30,584 bases of DNA, taken from positions 1 to 30,584 of IMG/VR virus record IMGVR_UViG_3300042090_000828. One strand, given 5' to 3'. The DNA is from a virus. Made by a program: the position numbers and the translations under genes. Positions 5,627 to 14,753 of this stretch are shown here, in pieces (the stretch's first letter is position 1; each line of letters starts with the position of its first letter). The notes under the pieces are model-generated. The model was not told the origin of the DNA and did not search any database. It saw only the letters and a program-made list of their open reading frames with translations.

Positions 5627-6019
5627 TTACTTCTTCACGGTGTAGAGGGAGGAATAGGACGTGAGGGCCGAAGTGGCGGCCACAAGGGCATCATACACGC
5701 CGGCGTCTCCGAGCTGGCCCGGATGCGCGTTGAGGAACGCCAGAAGCGTTTTCTTGGCGGTGATACCGTTGTTGATGGCTGGCTCGATCTTGGTTTGAAT
5801 AGTCACGTCGTCGCAGCCCGCCGGCGGAGCCTTGACCGTGCAGTAGTTGACGTAAGCGATTGCCGGGGCTTCAATCACGTCAAACGCGCTGATGCCGACA
5901 TACAAGGTCTTGGCCGGAATGCTGGAGGTGGTCACCGCCGACAACACGGTGTTGAGCTTCGCGCAACCGGTCATGGCCACGAGGGCGCACAACATGATGG
6001 TGGTAAAAAGGCGTTTCAT
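5627..6019 (-). CDS. Small lipoprotein
   Basis: The start at 6019 is preferred over 6037 because AGGAG precedes it and it gives a clean signal: Lys-Arg, a hydrophobic core (LFTTIMLCALVAM), and TGC as a lipobox cysteine at residue 19. The mature part is about 110 residues with two further cysteines (YC, GC) and helical segments. It would be exported and lipid-anchored in the envelope. It is the first gene of the minus-strand cassette and lies back-to-back with promoter copy 2, whose TTGACA overlaps its leader. Function is unknown; lysis, exclusion or envelope roles are all possible. Confidence 0.7.
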   Translation of the reverse strand: MKRLFTTIMLCALVAMTGCAKLNTVLSAVTTSSIPAKTLYVGISAFDVIEAPAIAYVNYCTVKAPPAGCDDVTIQTKIEPAINNGITAKKTLLAFLNAHPGQLGDAGVYDALVAATSALTSYSSLYTVKK

Positions 6020-6030
6020 TCTCCGTCTCC

Positions 6031-6062
6031 TTGACATTCAGTTAAAATGACAGTAGCGTCAT
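6031..6062 (+). promoter_or_regulatory. Promoter with overlapping palindrome (copy 2)
   Basis: TTGACA (6031-6036), a 17-base spacer and TAGCGT (6054-6059) repeat the exact geometry of 2595-2626. The core AAAATGAC(A/G)GTAGCGTCAT is shared almost base for base. The palindrome ATGACAGTAGCGTCAT (6047-6062) here has 5-bp perfect arms. It faces the 51-codon gene at 6089 and runs against the late operon. Confidence 0.7.
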
Positions 6063-6088
6063 TTTGGTTCTAACGAAAGAGGCATGCC

Positions 6089-6244
6089 ATGATTGCGATA
6101 CTCGTTACCTTCGGCCTTCCGGCTTGGGCGGCTTGTTCAAAGCATCTCCCGGTACAATGGGAGAATTCCAGACTACAAGCCTATTTCATACTTCTCATCA
6201 TTCTCGGCTTTGCAACCGGCTTGTGGCCAGCAATCATTTCTTGA
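6089..6244 (+). CDS. 51-residue membrane protein with its own promoter
   Basis: The ATG at 6089 follows AGAGG at a workable distance and lies just downstream of promoter copy 2. The product has a hydrophobic N-terminus (MIAILVTFGLPAWAAC), a short polar loop (SKHLPVQWENSR), and a C-terminal membrane helix (YFILLIILGFATGLWPAII). It is the only plus-strand gene between the two minus-strand blocks, and its last 11 bases overlap the end of the 1750-aa gene. A self-contained promoter plus a small membrane protein against the operon direction is the layout of a moron gene. The function is unknown. Confidence 0.6.
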   Translation: MIAILVTFGLPAWAACSKHLPVQWENSRLQAYFILLIILGFATGLWPAIIS

Positions 6245-9200
6245 TCTGTTGCCCGGTCGCGCGAGCGTGCTGAAGAACGTACGCATCGCGAGCGATCTGG
6301 GGATACTTCATCAGCATCATGTTGCGGGCTACATTTCGGTTAGCCTCTATCTGGTTATTAACAGCCATTCGGCGCTGGTCGTCTGTGAACCTACGCCAAT
6401 CGGGTGACTTCACTATAACATCCAAACGCTGCTTTGTCAGCCTTCCCGCAAGACGCGAATAATCATCATATTGCTGGTCAGTCAATTTCACGTTTGAGAT
6501 GTTTCCTTCAACTCGTGACGGAAAGATATTGAGCCTATAGAGTGCTTGGTTCACAGGGTCATTGGTGACCTGAGATTCATAGATATTGGTCACGTGACCG
6601 AGACCGTGAGTGTTTGGTACTGGCTCGCCCCAGACATCCCGGCGGGGGTAAAGCCCTTCCGACATGAACGGTATCTTGGCCTTGAGCTTGTCCACAAAGC
6701 CGCTTGCGCGTCGGGAATATGGGTCGATTGCGCGTGATGCCTGAGCCAAGCCGGTGGCATATGGAACAAAGCCAGCAGCCATGTTCGATACCCACGCGGC
6801 GCCATATCGCTTGTCGTCGGTGAGCGCGCGGATGGCATCGGATGCGCCACGCATGAATGATTCATCAATGAGGTTCTGAGCCACGGCATTCACGATAAGG
6901 TGAGCAGCGTCGGCCGCGTGGTCATCCCCAACATCATGGATAACTTCATGCAAATCGGCAGCAACGCCGAATAGGAAACCAAATGGATCGAGGCGCTTAT
7001 AACTATACCAAGTGTTCCCGATCTTGACGCTATATGGTGGTCCTACCGCAAGGCGATAAGCGGCCGCTTGCTTCGGATCGGATGGACCACCGCCGGTGAT
7101 CTTGCCTTGAGCAGCGAGACCCATGACAGCGAGGGAATACATGGTGCCTGTGATCATGCGGGCCTGGGCCATCTGCATGGCACCTCCACCATTCTTGCCC
7201 GTCAAATCGGCGCGAAGTTCGCCGCTCAAGATACCTAAGGGGGTACGCTTGATAACTGATTCATTGATCACGTTGGCGGCAACGCGGGCAAACGGCACGA
7301 TGAAACGGAAAACCGGCGTCTCCCCGAGCAAGGGGATTTCCGGAGCCCAGTTCAGGAGAGGCGTAAGCTTCTGCATCATGGCGCCAGTTTGGCCCATCAT
7401 CGTCAAGTTGGATGCTTGTGGCCGAGCCTTATCCATGAGTTCTTCTGAAGGGTTTTGGCGGATATCAGCGATGCGCTGATGAAACTCGGCTCCGGCCAAA
7501 CCTTCCTGAGATGCAGTGCGGTAGGCCAGCGCGGATTTTTCCATGCTGTAGTTGGCCGCGCGAAAGAAGCTGTCAAATGCGCCAACGCCCCGGCTCGGCA
7601 AACGTGCCAAGGTACCGATGGGTAGGAGGCGGCGCCCGGCTATAGTCACATCCGGAATTTGGCCGGTGGGTGAGTAGTATAGCCCAATGCCGTTGCCTTC
7701 GGCAGAACGCACCGTGAAGGCGTCATAGATGCCTTGCAGGAGACCGTAGGCTTGACCGGTAATGTCATGAAGCCGGGTAGCGTCGTTTTGCAGCTCATAG
7801 CCGAGATGCTGGGGAATGTCCCCCTGATAGAACATCTGGTGCGAACCCTCACCGGGCAACACCGTGCCGACGCCGGTTCGAAGAGCACCTAGCGCGGCTT
7901 CCACCGCTTTAGGTATCCCCTGAACGCCGCCCTGAAGGCGCGCGTAGGCTTCACCGAGCATGACGCGGTCACCCTCATAGCCGGCCATACGGTAGGCTTT
8001 GCCGAGAGCGGCGGCAACGGGTGTAACTGAGATAGCCGTGTCAAGACTGTTCAGGACGTTACCCACAGCATAGGTCATGTGGGAGATAGGACCGGAAATC
8101 AGGTTGTTGACGAAGTATTCGTGCATCATGCGGCCGAACGAACGCTTGCGCGCGTCACGCATGAATTTGGCGATCTGTTCCGGTGTATCCATCTTGGCCA
8201 TTTGCTCGGCCATGCGACGCATTTGAAAGAGATCGCGGCCGGTGGCATCACGGATGACTTGGCCCTCTTGACCTTCGGTTTGACCATGGGGGGACTCACT
8301 GGCAGCATGGGCTTCCGGAGACCAAAATTCTTGGGTCTTGCGGAGCGCACGGAAGGCGCGGGCGATTTCAGCTTGAGCCCCTGAGTAGTAGCCTTGGACC
8401 AGCGCCAAACGTTGTTGAGCGGCGGTGAAGGCTAGTAGATCAGCATCCGAGCCGCTATCAACCGCGACTTTGGCGAGACGGTGGGTTTCGTATTGAGAGT
8501 CAGCTAAGAGTTTTTGGGCGGCTTTAATGTTACTCGAAAGCACCGTCTTTTTGATTGTGCGCGACAATGACATGTCGGGGTCTTCCCCCAACAATTGATT
8601 GGCAAAATCGAGCACCTGGCCGTCACTAATCACACCGCCGCGATCTTCCATGAAATCGCCATTGGCCTTTGCGGTGTCCCGCATGGCCTGTTTGATATCT
8701 TCCGGGCCTTGAATGTTGTCGAGCCGGATGTTGCCTGCCTTGTCTAGGTAGGGGGATTCGCCGGGGGCGAACTGGTCTGTTGGAGTGGGCGCAAGGGGAT
8801 GTTCATTTTCTGTGCTAGATACGGGTCGCTGTTCGGGTCCAGATACGGTTGGTCCTGTTCCTCCGGCGGCTGCGCCAGTTGATCGGTTCCCTCCTGGTAG
8901 TTCAGCGCCTTTTGTCCCAGTTTCATTTCGGCTCGGGATGAGCGTACCATGTTCCTCGCCACCTGTGCCGCCTGGGGGCTGAGATTGGGGCTCGCCGCCA
9001 CTTGGCTCCACTTGTCCATGTCCGCTTGCGCCCGGCTCACCTTCTCCTGAAGGCTGGGCGGCTGCGGTGATTTCTCGGTAGGCGTTTTCGAGTTCATTGA
9101 TCACCTCCGGCGGTTGATCTCGGATGTACTGGTTCTTCTCCGAATTCACGCGATCAAGAGCCGCATCGGCTTCCGCCGGGTGCGTCTCGCGTGCGTCGGC

Positions 9201-11486
9201 TTCATGCATATCCGCCAAGGCAGACGGCAATTCGCGTTCAGGAGCGAATACCGTACGCCGTGGTTCTGTGGCTATCATGCGATCAAATACGCCGGAAATC
9301 TCCGGGCTGATCGGCTGACCTAGACCCTTCAAGGTCTGGTAGATGTTCACAAGCCAATTGCGGAACTGTGCGAACACATTAGCGAGCTTCGGCGTCGGGG
9401 CGATTCCCTCACGCATATACTGCTCAAAGCCGCGTGCGAACTTCTCATGTTGACGCGTCTTGATCGGTTCGCCTTCATTGGCCCCGAGCCAAGTACGCAC
9501 GGTACCCGCATCGGTCTTGAGGGCGTCGGGGGCTGCTTCGTGGCCAGCGTCACGCATCAGCTCTTCAAGCCATTGATGACCAGTCTCATGGACAAAGGTG
9601 GAGGCGTCAGCATTCTTGGCCAAAGTGATGATGGGTTTCACCTCACCGTCGTTCAGGGTGATTTTCCCCTGCATCGTGCGACCTTGAGCCATCTCGGGTT
9701 GTTTGGCACGGCTCTTGCCTGCCTTAATCTCTGGCCCTTCGGTATTGTAAAGCTCTTCTGGCGTACCAAGCGCGCCGCCGAGTCGCTCTGAACGCGTCTG
9801 GTATCTAGCGGCAAGGAGCGCACCGGCGGCGGCGGCTTCATCGGCGGGACGGCCAGCAGCCTTCAGTTTGTCCGCAATATTGCTGGAAATATAGGCAAGC
9901 TGCTCTTCGATAGGGCGCACGGCCGCCGGCGTAGGTGCACCAGGAGCCGCGCCCTCTGTTTCTGGAGCAACACCGGCCGGGACTTCAGCATTAGCCGCAG
10001 GGGCCGCAACGGGGGCTTCGTCGGGGGCCATTGTCTCGGGTTCAATGCCTTGATCGACCATATCTGCCGCACGCCGATACGCCGCCGACACATCTGGAGC
10101 CATGTCACGCATTTGGTAATCGACGGCCAAAAGATGCTGGCGAGCCATCTGCAAATCTGGCGTCTCTTGAGCGCGTCCCTCCGCAAAGGCGGTCTGTCGA
10201 TCTTGAAGCTCTTGAAGAGCGGATTGAGCATCACGCACCTGGGCGCGCAAACGCCGCGCTTCGGGGCCGCCGGTGTATCCGTTCTGGGACTCGACATGTG
10301 CGTCTAGCTGGGCCTGGAGATCGGCTGCGGTCTTTTGGGCAGCGGCGAAATCTTCAGGCGGCGGGTTGTTGTATTCGGCAATCCAGTTGCGGAATTCTTC
10401 ACGCTGCTGAGAGAGAGCGTCATATTTGGTAAACAGGTCCGGTTCGTTCCGGCGTACCAAAGCATGCAAGTCCACTTCGGGGGGTTGCCCCAAGGCGGCG
10501 GTTTCTTCTCGGGCAGCGGCGCTTGAAGTGTCGGCCGCGTTCGGTGCGACCTTCTGGACGCCTTGAAATGTGTCTTCTGTGATACCGGGCCCCATCACGC
10601 CAAGGTCGGCCGCTTGAATAACGGTCGGTTCCGGGGTTGTGGCCACAGCCTCGGTGGGATGCGGTTCGAATGGGGACATGATTGACCGCGCACCAAAACC
10701 CGTGAGAGCTTCACCGAATTTGGTCGGCTGGTTGAAGATCAGACCGAAGGCTGTAGCAATGGCGACCTTGGGCCACTCGATATCGCCGCCGTGAAGTTTC
10801 TCGTTGCCCGCTTCCATACCGCCCATTGCCGCGCCGCCGAAAATGCGACTGGTCATGGGATTGGCCATGAGTTTCTGGAATGAGGTGGCGTTCGCCGGCA
10901 GCGAGGATTCCGCTAGGCTCAATCCGGGCCGCATGGTCAACGCGTATGGCGCGATCCCGCCCAGAAAGGAGGCCATCGGGTGTTGGCTCTCTTCAAGCTG
11001 GCGCTGACGGTCGTCCTGTCCGATAGCCTCTTTCCAGCTATCCGGGGCTTTGGAAAGCCCCCATTCTTGGGCGACACTACCGGTATACGATCCGGCGATA
11101 CCCCCGGATATGCCGCCGACAATACCGCCGACGAGGGCGCCGGCGGCTGTACCTACAACAGGAACCGCGCTACCAATTGCGGCGCCTCCAGCCGCGCCAA
11201 TTTCAGCGCCGGCGCCCATGGCCGGAAGACTGACAGCAGCGGGGAGAAAACCCCGTTCAGCAGAGTGGAGGAAAGCCCCTTCAACGGTGCTTGCCGGCTG
11301 AACGTCCGGCAGCGCCGCGAAAGGATCGGATGATGCTGTAGGAGCACCGGCGCTCTGTTCCGGAGGGTTGATGGGTGGTTGCGTCCCGGCGGCAGGCATA
11401 GCCACGGGCGGGGCGGCTTGGGGGGCAGCACTTCCGGGCGTTCCAACGTCGGGCAGCGCTGCGAAAGGATCGTTCGTGTCAGCCAT
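6234..11486 (-). CDS. Large internal virion / DNA-ejection protein with zincin-like motif
   Basis: The 1750-residue protein is last in the structural operon, the position of T7 gp16-like ejection proteins. The N-terminus is low-complexity with DPFAALPDV twice (near 6-14 and 54-62). A glycine-zipper hydrophobic region near 91-136 could insert in a membrane. A metalloprotease-like HETGH (633-637) is followed by HEKFARGFE (680-688), a pair seen in large polyvalent phage proteins. The rest is mostly helical, including a LDKAGNIRLDN segment. Such proteins enter the cell with the DNA. Start: TAA of the upstream gene is followed directly by ATG. A G/P-rich stretch at about 8770-9060 looks out of frame (see nested frame). 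Role inferred; protease activity unproven. Confidence 0.8.
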   Translation of the reverse strand: MADTNDPFAALPDVGTPGSAAPQAAPPVAMPAAGTQPPINPPEQSAGAPTASSDPFAALPDVQPASTVEGAFLHSAERGFLPAAVSLPAMGAGAEIGAAGGAAIGSAVPVVGTAAGALVGGIVGGISGGIAGSYTGSVAQEWGLSKAPDSWKEAIGQDDRQRQLEESQHPMASFLGGIAPYALTMRPGLSLAESSLPANATSFQKLMANPMTSRIFGGAAMGGMEAGNEKLHGGDIEWPKVAIATAFGLIFNQPTKFGEALTGFGARSIMSPFEPHPTEAVATTPEPTVIQAADLGVMGPGITEDTFQGVQKVAPNAADTSSAAAREETAALGQPPEVDLHALVRRNEPDLFTKYDALSQQREEFRNWIAEYNNPPPEDFAAAQKTAADLQAQLDAHVESQNGYTGGPEARRLRAQVRDAQSALQELQDRQTAFAEGRAQETPDLQMARQHLLAVDYQMRDMAPDVSAAYRRAADMVDQGIEPETMAPDEAPVAAPAANAEVPAGVAPETEGAAPGAPTPAAVRPIEEQLAYISSNIADKLKAAGRPADEAAAAGALLAARYQTRSERLGGALGTPEELYNTEGPEIKAGKSRAKQPEMAQGRTMQGKITLNDGEVKPIITLAKNADASTFVHETGHQWLEELMRDAGHEAAPDALKTDAGTVRTWLGANEGEPIKTRQHEKFARGFEQYMREGIAPTPKLANVFAQFRNWLVNIYQTLKGLGQPISPEISGVFDRMIATEPRRTVFAPERELPSALADMHEADARETHPAEADAALDRVNSEKNQYIRDQPPEVINELENAYREITAAAQPSGEGEPGASGHGQVEPSGGEPQSQPPGGTGGEEHGTLIPSRNETGTKGAELPGGNRSTGAAAGGTGPTVSGPEQRPVSSTENEHPLAPTPTDQFAPGESPYLDKAGNIRLDNIQGPEDIKQAMRDTAKANGDFMEDRGGVISDGQVLDFANQLLGEDPDMSLSRTIKKTVLSSNIKAAQKLLADSQYETHRLAKVAVDSGSDADLLAFTAAQQRLALVQGYYSGAQAEIARAFRALRKTQEFWSPEAHAASESPHGQTEGQEGQVIRDATGRDLFQMRRMAEQMAKMDTPEQIAKFMRDARKRSFGRMMHEYFVNNLISGPISHMTYAVGNVLNSLDTAISVTPVAAALGKAYRMAGYEGDRVMLGEAYARLQGGVQGIPKAVEAALGALRTGVGTVLPGEGSHQMFYQGDIPQHLGYELQNDATRLHDITGQAYGLLQGIYDAFTVRSAEGNGIGLYYSPTGQIPDVTIAGRRLLPIGTLARLPSRGVGAFDSFFRAANYSMEKSALAYRTASQEGLAGAEFHQRIADIRQNPSEELMDKARPQASNLTMMGQTGAMMQKLTPLLNWAPEIPLLGETPVFRFIVPFARVAANVINESVIKRTPLGILSGELRADLTGKNGGGAMQMAQARMITGTMYSLAVMGLAAQGKITGGGPSDPKQAAAYRLAVGPPYSVKIGNTWYSYKRLDPFGFLFGVAADLHEVIHDVGDDHAADAAHLIVNAVAQNLIDESFMRGASDAIRALTDDKRYGAAWVSNMAAGFVPYATGLAQASRAIDPYSRRASGFVDKLKAKIPFMSEGLYPRRDVWGEPVPNTHGLGHVTNIYESQVTNDPVNQALYRLNIFPSRVEGNISNVKLTDQQYDDYSRLAGRLTKQRLDVIVKSPDWRRFTDDQRRMAVNNQIEANRNVARNMMLMKYPQIARDAYVLQHARATGQQIKK
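8744..9097 (-). CDS. Possible nested gene or frameshifted segment inside the ejection-protein gene
   Basis: This +1-frame reading (117 residues) begins at an ATG preceded by GGAGGTGATC (complement of 9099-9108), an almost ideal ribosome site six bases from the start. From about residue 15 it reads as a natural helical protein (SLQEKVSRAQADMDKW, then SPQAAQVARNMVRSSRAEMK), with GC-rich third positions as in genuine genes here. The main frame over the same bases is Gly/Pro/Ser-rich and of low complexity. So the region was probably coded in this frame at some time. Either this is an internal overprinted gene, or two compensating indels (natural or sequencing) moved the main frame out and back. 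Confidence 0.4.
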   Translation of the reverse strand: MNSKTPTEKSPQPPSLQEKVSRAQADMDKWSQVAASPNLSPQAAQVARNMVRSSRAEMKLGQKALNYQEGTDQLAQPPEEQDQPYLDPNSDPYLAQKMNIPLRPLQQTSSPPANPPT

Positions 11487-14174
11487 TTACCTGACGTGTC
11501 CTATGCTCGCGCGCCGCATGGCTGCACGTTGACGGTCCTGCTCCGCAAGGATTTGAACGGCCGGCGGTTCTTGGCCTTCTGGAGTTTGGAGACCATGGAG
11601 GATTTCGTTTGCATCCGCACCGCCGGGACCGAATTTCTTCTGGAAACGCTGAATATTATCCGGTGTCGGGTTGGATAGCAATGTGTTGACTGCGAACGCC
11701 CATTTGTCGGCCGGGTACGGGGAGCCATCCGCCGCGTTTGGCCGCGCCGTGGTCATGGTCTGTTGCCACGCCTTGGTATTGACGTTGGCCGGCGCCGGAG
11801 GCACTTGAACTTGCGGAGCTTGACCCGGTGCGGCAACATCCGGGGAATCGGCGTTTTCGGCCGAAACTTTGTCGGCTGCCATCTGTGCCGGCGGCCGCAT
11901 CCCTTCAACCATCTTGTCAACGTTCTCCTTGGTCATGAATTGCCAGGGGTCTTTCCCCTGTTTCATCCATTGATCGTAGGAGGCCATGAATTTGGGAACA
12001 AAAACCGAATGAAAGATATCTTCGCCCTTGGGGTCTTTGAGCGCGCCGATGCGCATTGGATCGTCATCTTGAAAAGACAACTTGGTCTTGGCGTAGGCGA
12101 GCATGTTCGTACGGGTGGTGTTGACCGCTTCGGCGTCGGGGCTTTTTTGAGCGTCCTTCATAATCTGAGCAGCCTTGTCGAGGCCACCAAGAGTGATATC
12201 TCCGTCCATGGCATGTTTGAGGAGCTGTGGGTAATCCGTGATCTTGTTCGGATCGTCGGCCGGTGCGCTGATGCCTGCTAGGATTTTGGAGAAACCTGGA
12301 CCATAACTTGCCGGCATGCCCTGAGCGTTATTCACGCTTTCCTTGAGCGCGATTTCCCGCAAGCGGATACGCGTTTCCCAATTGATATTGGGGTTATGGT
12401 TGATGTCGTCCATCACCCCGGTAAAATCGCCGCTTTGGACCTTCTGAACAACTTGGTCAGCCGCTTGGTCGTTGGCTTCCTTCTTCGCGCGCTGGTCCTG
12501 TTCATAGGCAATCTGCTGAGACTGAAGGGTTTGGTTCACATATTGAAGCGCATGTTGCCGAGCTTCAATCGACAGTTTTGGGTCTTCCATAATACGCTGA
12601 TATGCGTCGGCTTTCAGCGAGAGCGGGCCGGTTGCCGCCGGCGCGGCCTGAGATGGGGCCGATTGTGCCGGTGGCGCTTGGTCCGTAGAAGTGGAAGGCG
12701 GCGGAGCCGGGGCGTTACCCACACCGGAGAGAAGGGCGAGTTGAGACGTAGACAGGGCGTCGTTGCCCGGTCCTGCCGTAGGCTGAACAGCCATGTTGGG
12801 TACACCGGTTCCTTGCGGACCAGGACTCCCACTGACATGCGTTGCTCCTTGTGTTCCGTTATATTTATTTGCCCACATCTGGACAAACTGCCCAGCGGTC
12901 ATTCCTTCGGTACCGCCGTTTTGAATAATTGCCTTGGTACCGACAAGACTTGCGGCGTTGACGTTCGGGTTGTTTATAAGCTTGGTCGCGCCGGCGCCGC
13001 CCTGTTGGTGGGCAAGATACAATTCCGCGCCATCCGGATCGCGACCGAGACCTAAGCGAAGCTGCTGGGCGTTTTCCACAGCGAGGCGAGCCGCACCATC
13101 TGCCGACGATGAAAAATCGTTCGGGTTGACGTGCATGGTGCGGGCGGTAGACGGCACGAATTGGAAGTACCCAGCAGCCCCGGCTTGGTTGGGGCCCAAA
13201 TTACGGCCGCCGCTTTCAATCTGCATTGTCTTGGCAAGGTATCCCGGCGGCAACGCGTAATGCGTTTCGATGCCGCTGAGAACCTGAGTGGTTTGAGTGT
13301 GTGCTATTCCCGGTGCAGCGGCTTCGGTGGAATCTTTGATGGCGGCGGCGCCAGCCTCCTGTCCGGTCTGTTGGTCTGCACGAGCCCGGAGAGAGTTAGC
13401 CACATTGTCGTAGAGGACGCCCAAAGTATCTTTGTTCTTATCAACCAAGGCCAACGCGCCGGCCGGGTTTTTCACACCCATAGCGTTAGCTTGTGCAACA
13501 ACCGCATCTCGGTCGGCTTTCTGGAGAGCTGCCGTAAAAACCGGATCGCCTGGCTGTGCTCCTTCAAGCTGGGCATTCTTGGCATAGGCATCCCGTAGAT
13601 CATGGATGCCGTTTTGAACCATGACGGGATTGTCAAAATTCGTCGCGATGTGGCCAAGCGCCAAATCGGCGGAATCTTTGTTGACCTGATTGTACCAGAC
13701 GTTTGCCTGTTGATCCGAGTGCTCACCCATCTGGCCTTGGGCCATAGTCAAGTAACGGCGGGAGGCGTTATCGAACTGCAATTGTTGTTCCGGTGTGGTC
13801 AAGCTGCTACGGGTGTTTTTAATCACATCCTGCATCTGCTGATACGCGCCGGGTCGCGCGTCGAGCGCAGCACGGCCCTTTAGCCCCAGATACCCGGTAT
13901 CCGGAATTTGAGTGCCATCCGGCCCGGTAACCATTTTGGTGGGGTCACCATGCATGATGTTATTGATTTTGGAGAAAGCGTCATTCGTTGCGTTGTCTGA
14001 CGCCGCCTGCCCATAAAACAGTGCGGCCTTGGTGGCGCCGGCGCCAAGTTGTTCCAAACCTTGGGCGAGCCCACCGCCGAATTGCTGTGGGTTCGTTTGG
14101 ATGTGCTGGTAGTCATCGGGAACCGAGACTTGCGGCGCTTCCTGGTTTACCCCCGAATATGGAACCTCTGCCAA
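11487..14174 (-). CDS. Virion-associated lytic transglycosylase (gp15/gp16-like internal protein)
   Basis: This 895-residue protein starts with TTG at 14174, supported by AAAGG six bases upstream. The first 300 residues are helical. Residues about 300-440 form an SLT-type transglycosylase domain: ETHYALPPGYLAKTMQIESGG with catalytic Glu320, then GYFQFVPSTARTM, and ELYLAHQQGGAGATKLI. Such domains cut peptidoglycan so that DNA can pass the cell wall. The rest is helical, with a Pro/Ala-rich linker near 490-525. Its place between the gp14-like and giant ejection proteins fits an internal core or ejection protein. Since no separate endolysin is visible, it is the only clear cell-wall enzyme in the window. 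Confidence 0.85.
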   Translation of the reverse strand: MAEVPYSGVNQEAPQVSVPDDYQHIQTNPQQFGGGLAQGLEQLGAGATKAALFYGQAASDNATNDAFSKINNIMHGDPTKMVTGPDGTQIPDTGYLGLKGRAALDARPGAYQQMQDVIKNTRSSLTTPEQQLQFDNASRRYLTMAQGQMGEHSDQQANVWYNQVNKDSADLALGHIATNFDNPVMVQNGIHDLRDAYAKNAQLEGAQPGDPVFTAALQKADRDAVVAQANAMGVKNPAGALALVDKNKDTLGVLYDNVANSLRARADQQTGQEAGAAAIKDSTEAAAPGIAHTQTTQVLSGIETHYALPPGYLAKTMQIESGGRNLGPNQAGAAGYFQFVPSTARTMHVNPNDFSSSADGAARLAVENAQQLRLGLGRDPDGAELYLAHQQGGAGATKLINNPNVNAASLVGTKAIIQNGGTEGMTAGQFVQMWANKYNGTQGATHVSGSPGPQGTGVPNMAVQPTAGPGNDALSTSQLALLSGVGNAPAPPPSTSTDQAPPAQSAPSQAAPAATGPLSLKADAYQRIMEDPKLSIEARQHALQYVNQTLQSQQIAYEQDQRAKKEANDQAADQVVQKVQSGDFTGVMDDINHNPNINWETRIRLREIALKESVNNAQGMPASYGPGFSKILAGISAPADDPNKITDYPQLLKHAMDGDITLGGLDKAAQIMKDAQKSPDAEAVNTTRTNMLAYAKTKLSFQDDDPMRIGALKDPKGEDIFHSVFVPKFMASYDQWMKQGKDPWQFMTKENVDKMVEGMRPPAQMAADKVSAENADSPDVAAPGQAPQVQVPPAPANVNTKAWQQTMTTARPNAADGSPYPADKWAFAVNTLLSNPTPDNIQRFQKKFGPGGADANEILHGLQTPEGQEPPAVQILAEQDRQRAAMRRASIGHVR

Positions 14175-14183
14175 AGTGCACCT

Positions 14184-14753
14184 TTAAGATGTTGCCATGC
14201 CGGTCCAATTTGAACCAAGGGCAGACGACTTTTCGAGATAAGAACCGGTAGCTCCAAAAGCTGCCGAGATGGGAGCGAGAGACGCGGCTGCGCTGTCAAG
14301 CTTGGCTTGCGCTTGGTAATTCGTGGATTGGGTGCGATACCCATATGCCTGCATCTCAGCATTGCGCATCACGTTTTCGGTATCGAGGTGGCCAATCTCA
14401 CGCTCGGATGTTTGAACATCTACAGCGGAACCGGTGTTCACGTCGACACCGTTGGCCGCCTGGGAAGCGACAATAGAACCCATTTGAGCGGCGTTTTTCC
14501 GACTTTCCTGGGCGGCCTGTTGTTCGCCGGCCTGCTCGGCAGCGGTGGCATTTTGTGAGGCAATCGTGGCGTTGTTCTTCGCGACTTCGGCTTGATAATT
14601 CATTTGGCCCATCGTGGCCAAACCGCCCAAGAGCGTACCGCCCGCGCTGATCGCGGCACCGAGACCGCCCAAGCCGCTTGCGGCCCCTGCCGCACCCGCC
14701 GCCGCGCCGCCCCCTATACCCAACGCTGCCGGGATTGCCGCAAGAAAAGCCAT
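14184..14753 (-). CDS. Internal virion protein, T7 gp14-like
   Basis: The 189-residue protein has a Gly/Ala-rich hydrophobic N-terminus (IPAALGIGGGAAAGAAG and onward), followed by a helical region with MNYQAEVAKNNATIASQNA. This is the characteristic pattern of podovirus internal core proteins such as T7 gp14, thought to enter the outer membrane during DNA ejection. Its start overlaps the preceding stop (TAATG). Gene order (GNAT-like, gp14-like, transglycosylase, giant protein) matches the T7-type core cassette. Sequence identity to T7 itself is likely very low. Confidence 0.75.
   Translation of the reverse strand: MAFLAAIPAALGIGGGAAAGAAGAASGLGGLGAAISAGGTLLGGLATMGQMNYQAEVAKNNATIASQNATAAEQAGEQQAAQESRKNAAQMGSIVASQAANGVDVNTGSAVDVQTSEREIGHLDTENVMRNAEMQAYGYRTQSTNYQAQAKLDSAAASLAPISAAFGATGSYLEKSSALGSNWTGMATS

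Noticed and set aside
6064-6273. 69-codon plus-strand frame after promoter copy 2
   Set aside because: The 51-codon frame at 6089 has a ribosome site and two hydrophobic segments; the longer frame has neither and reads like a shadow.
11763-13055. Long plus-strand frames (172 and 219 codons) opposite the transglycosylase gene
   Set aside because: They are Arg-rich antisense shadows of a clear gene with no ribosome sites or family motifs.
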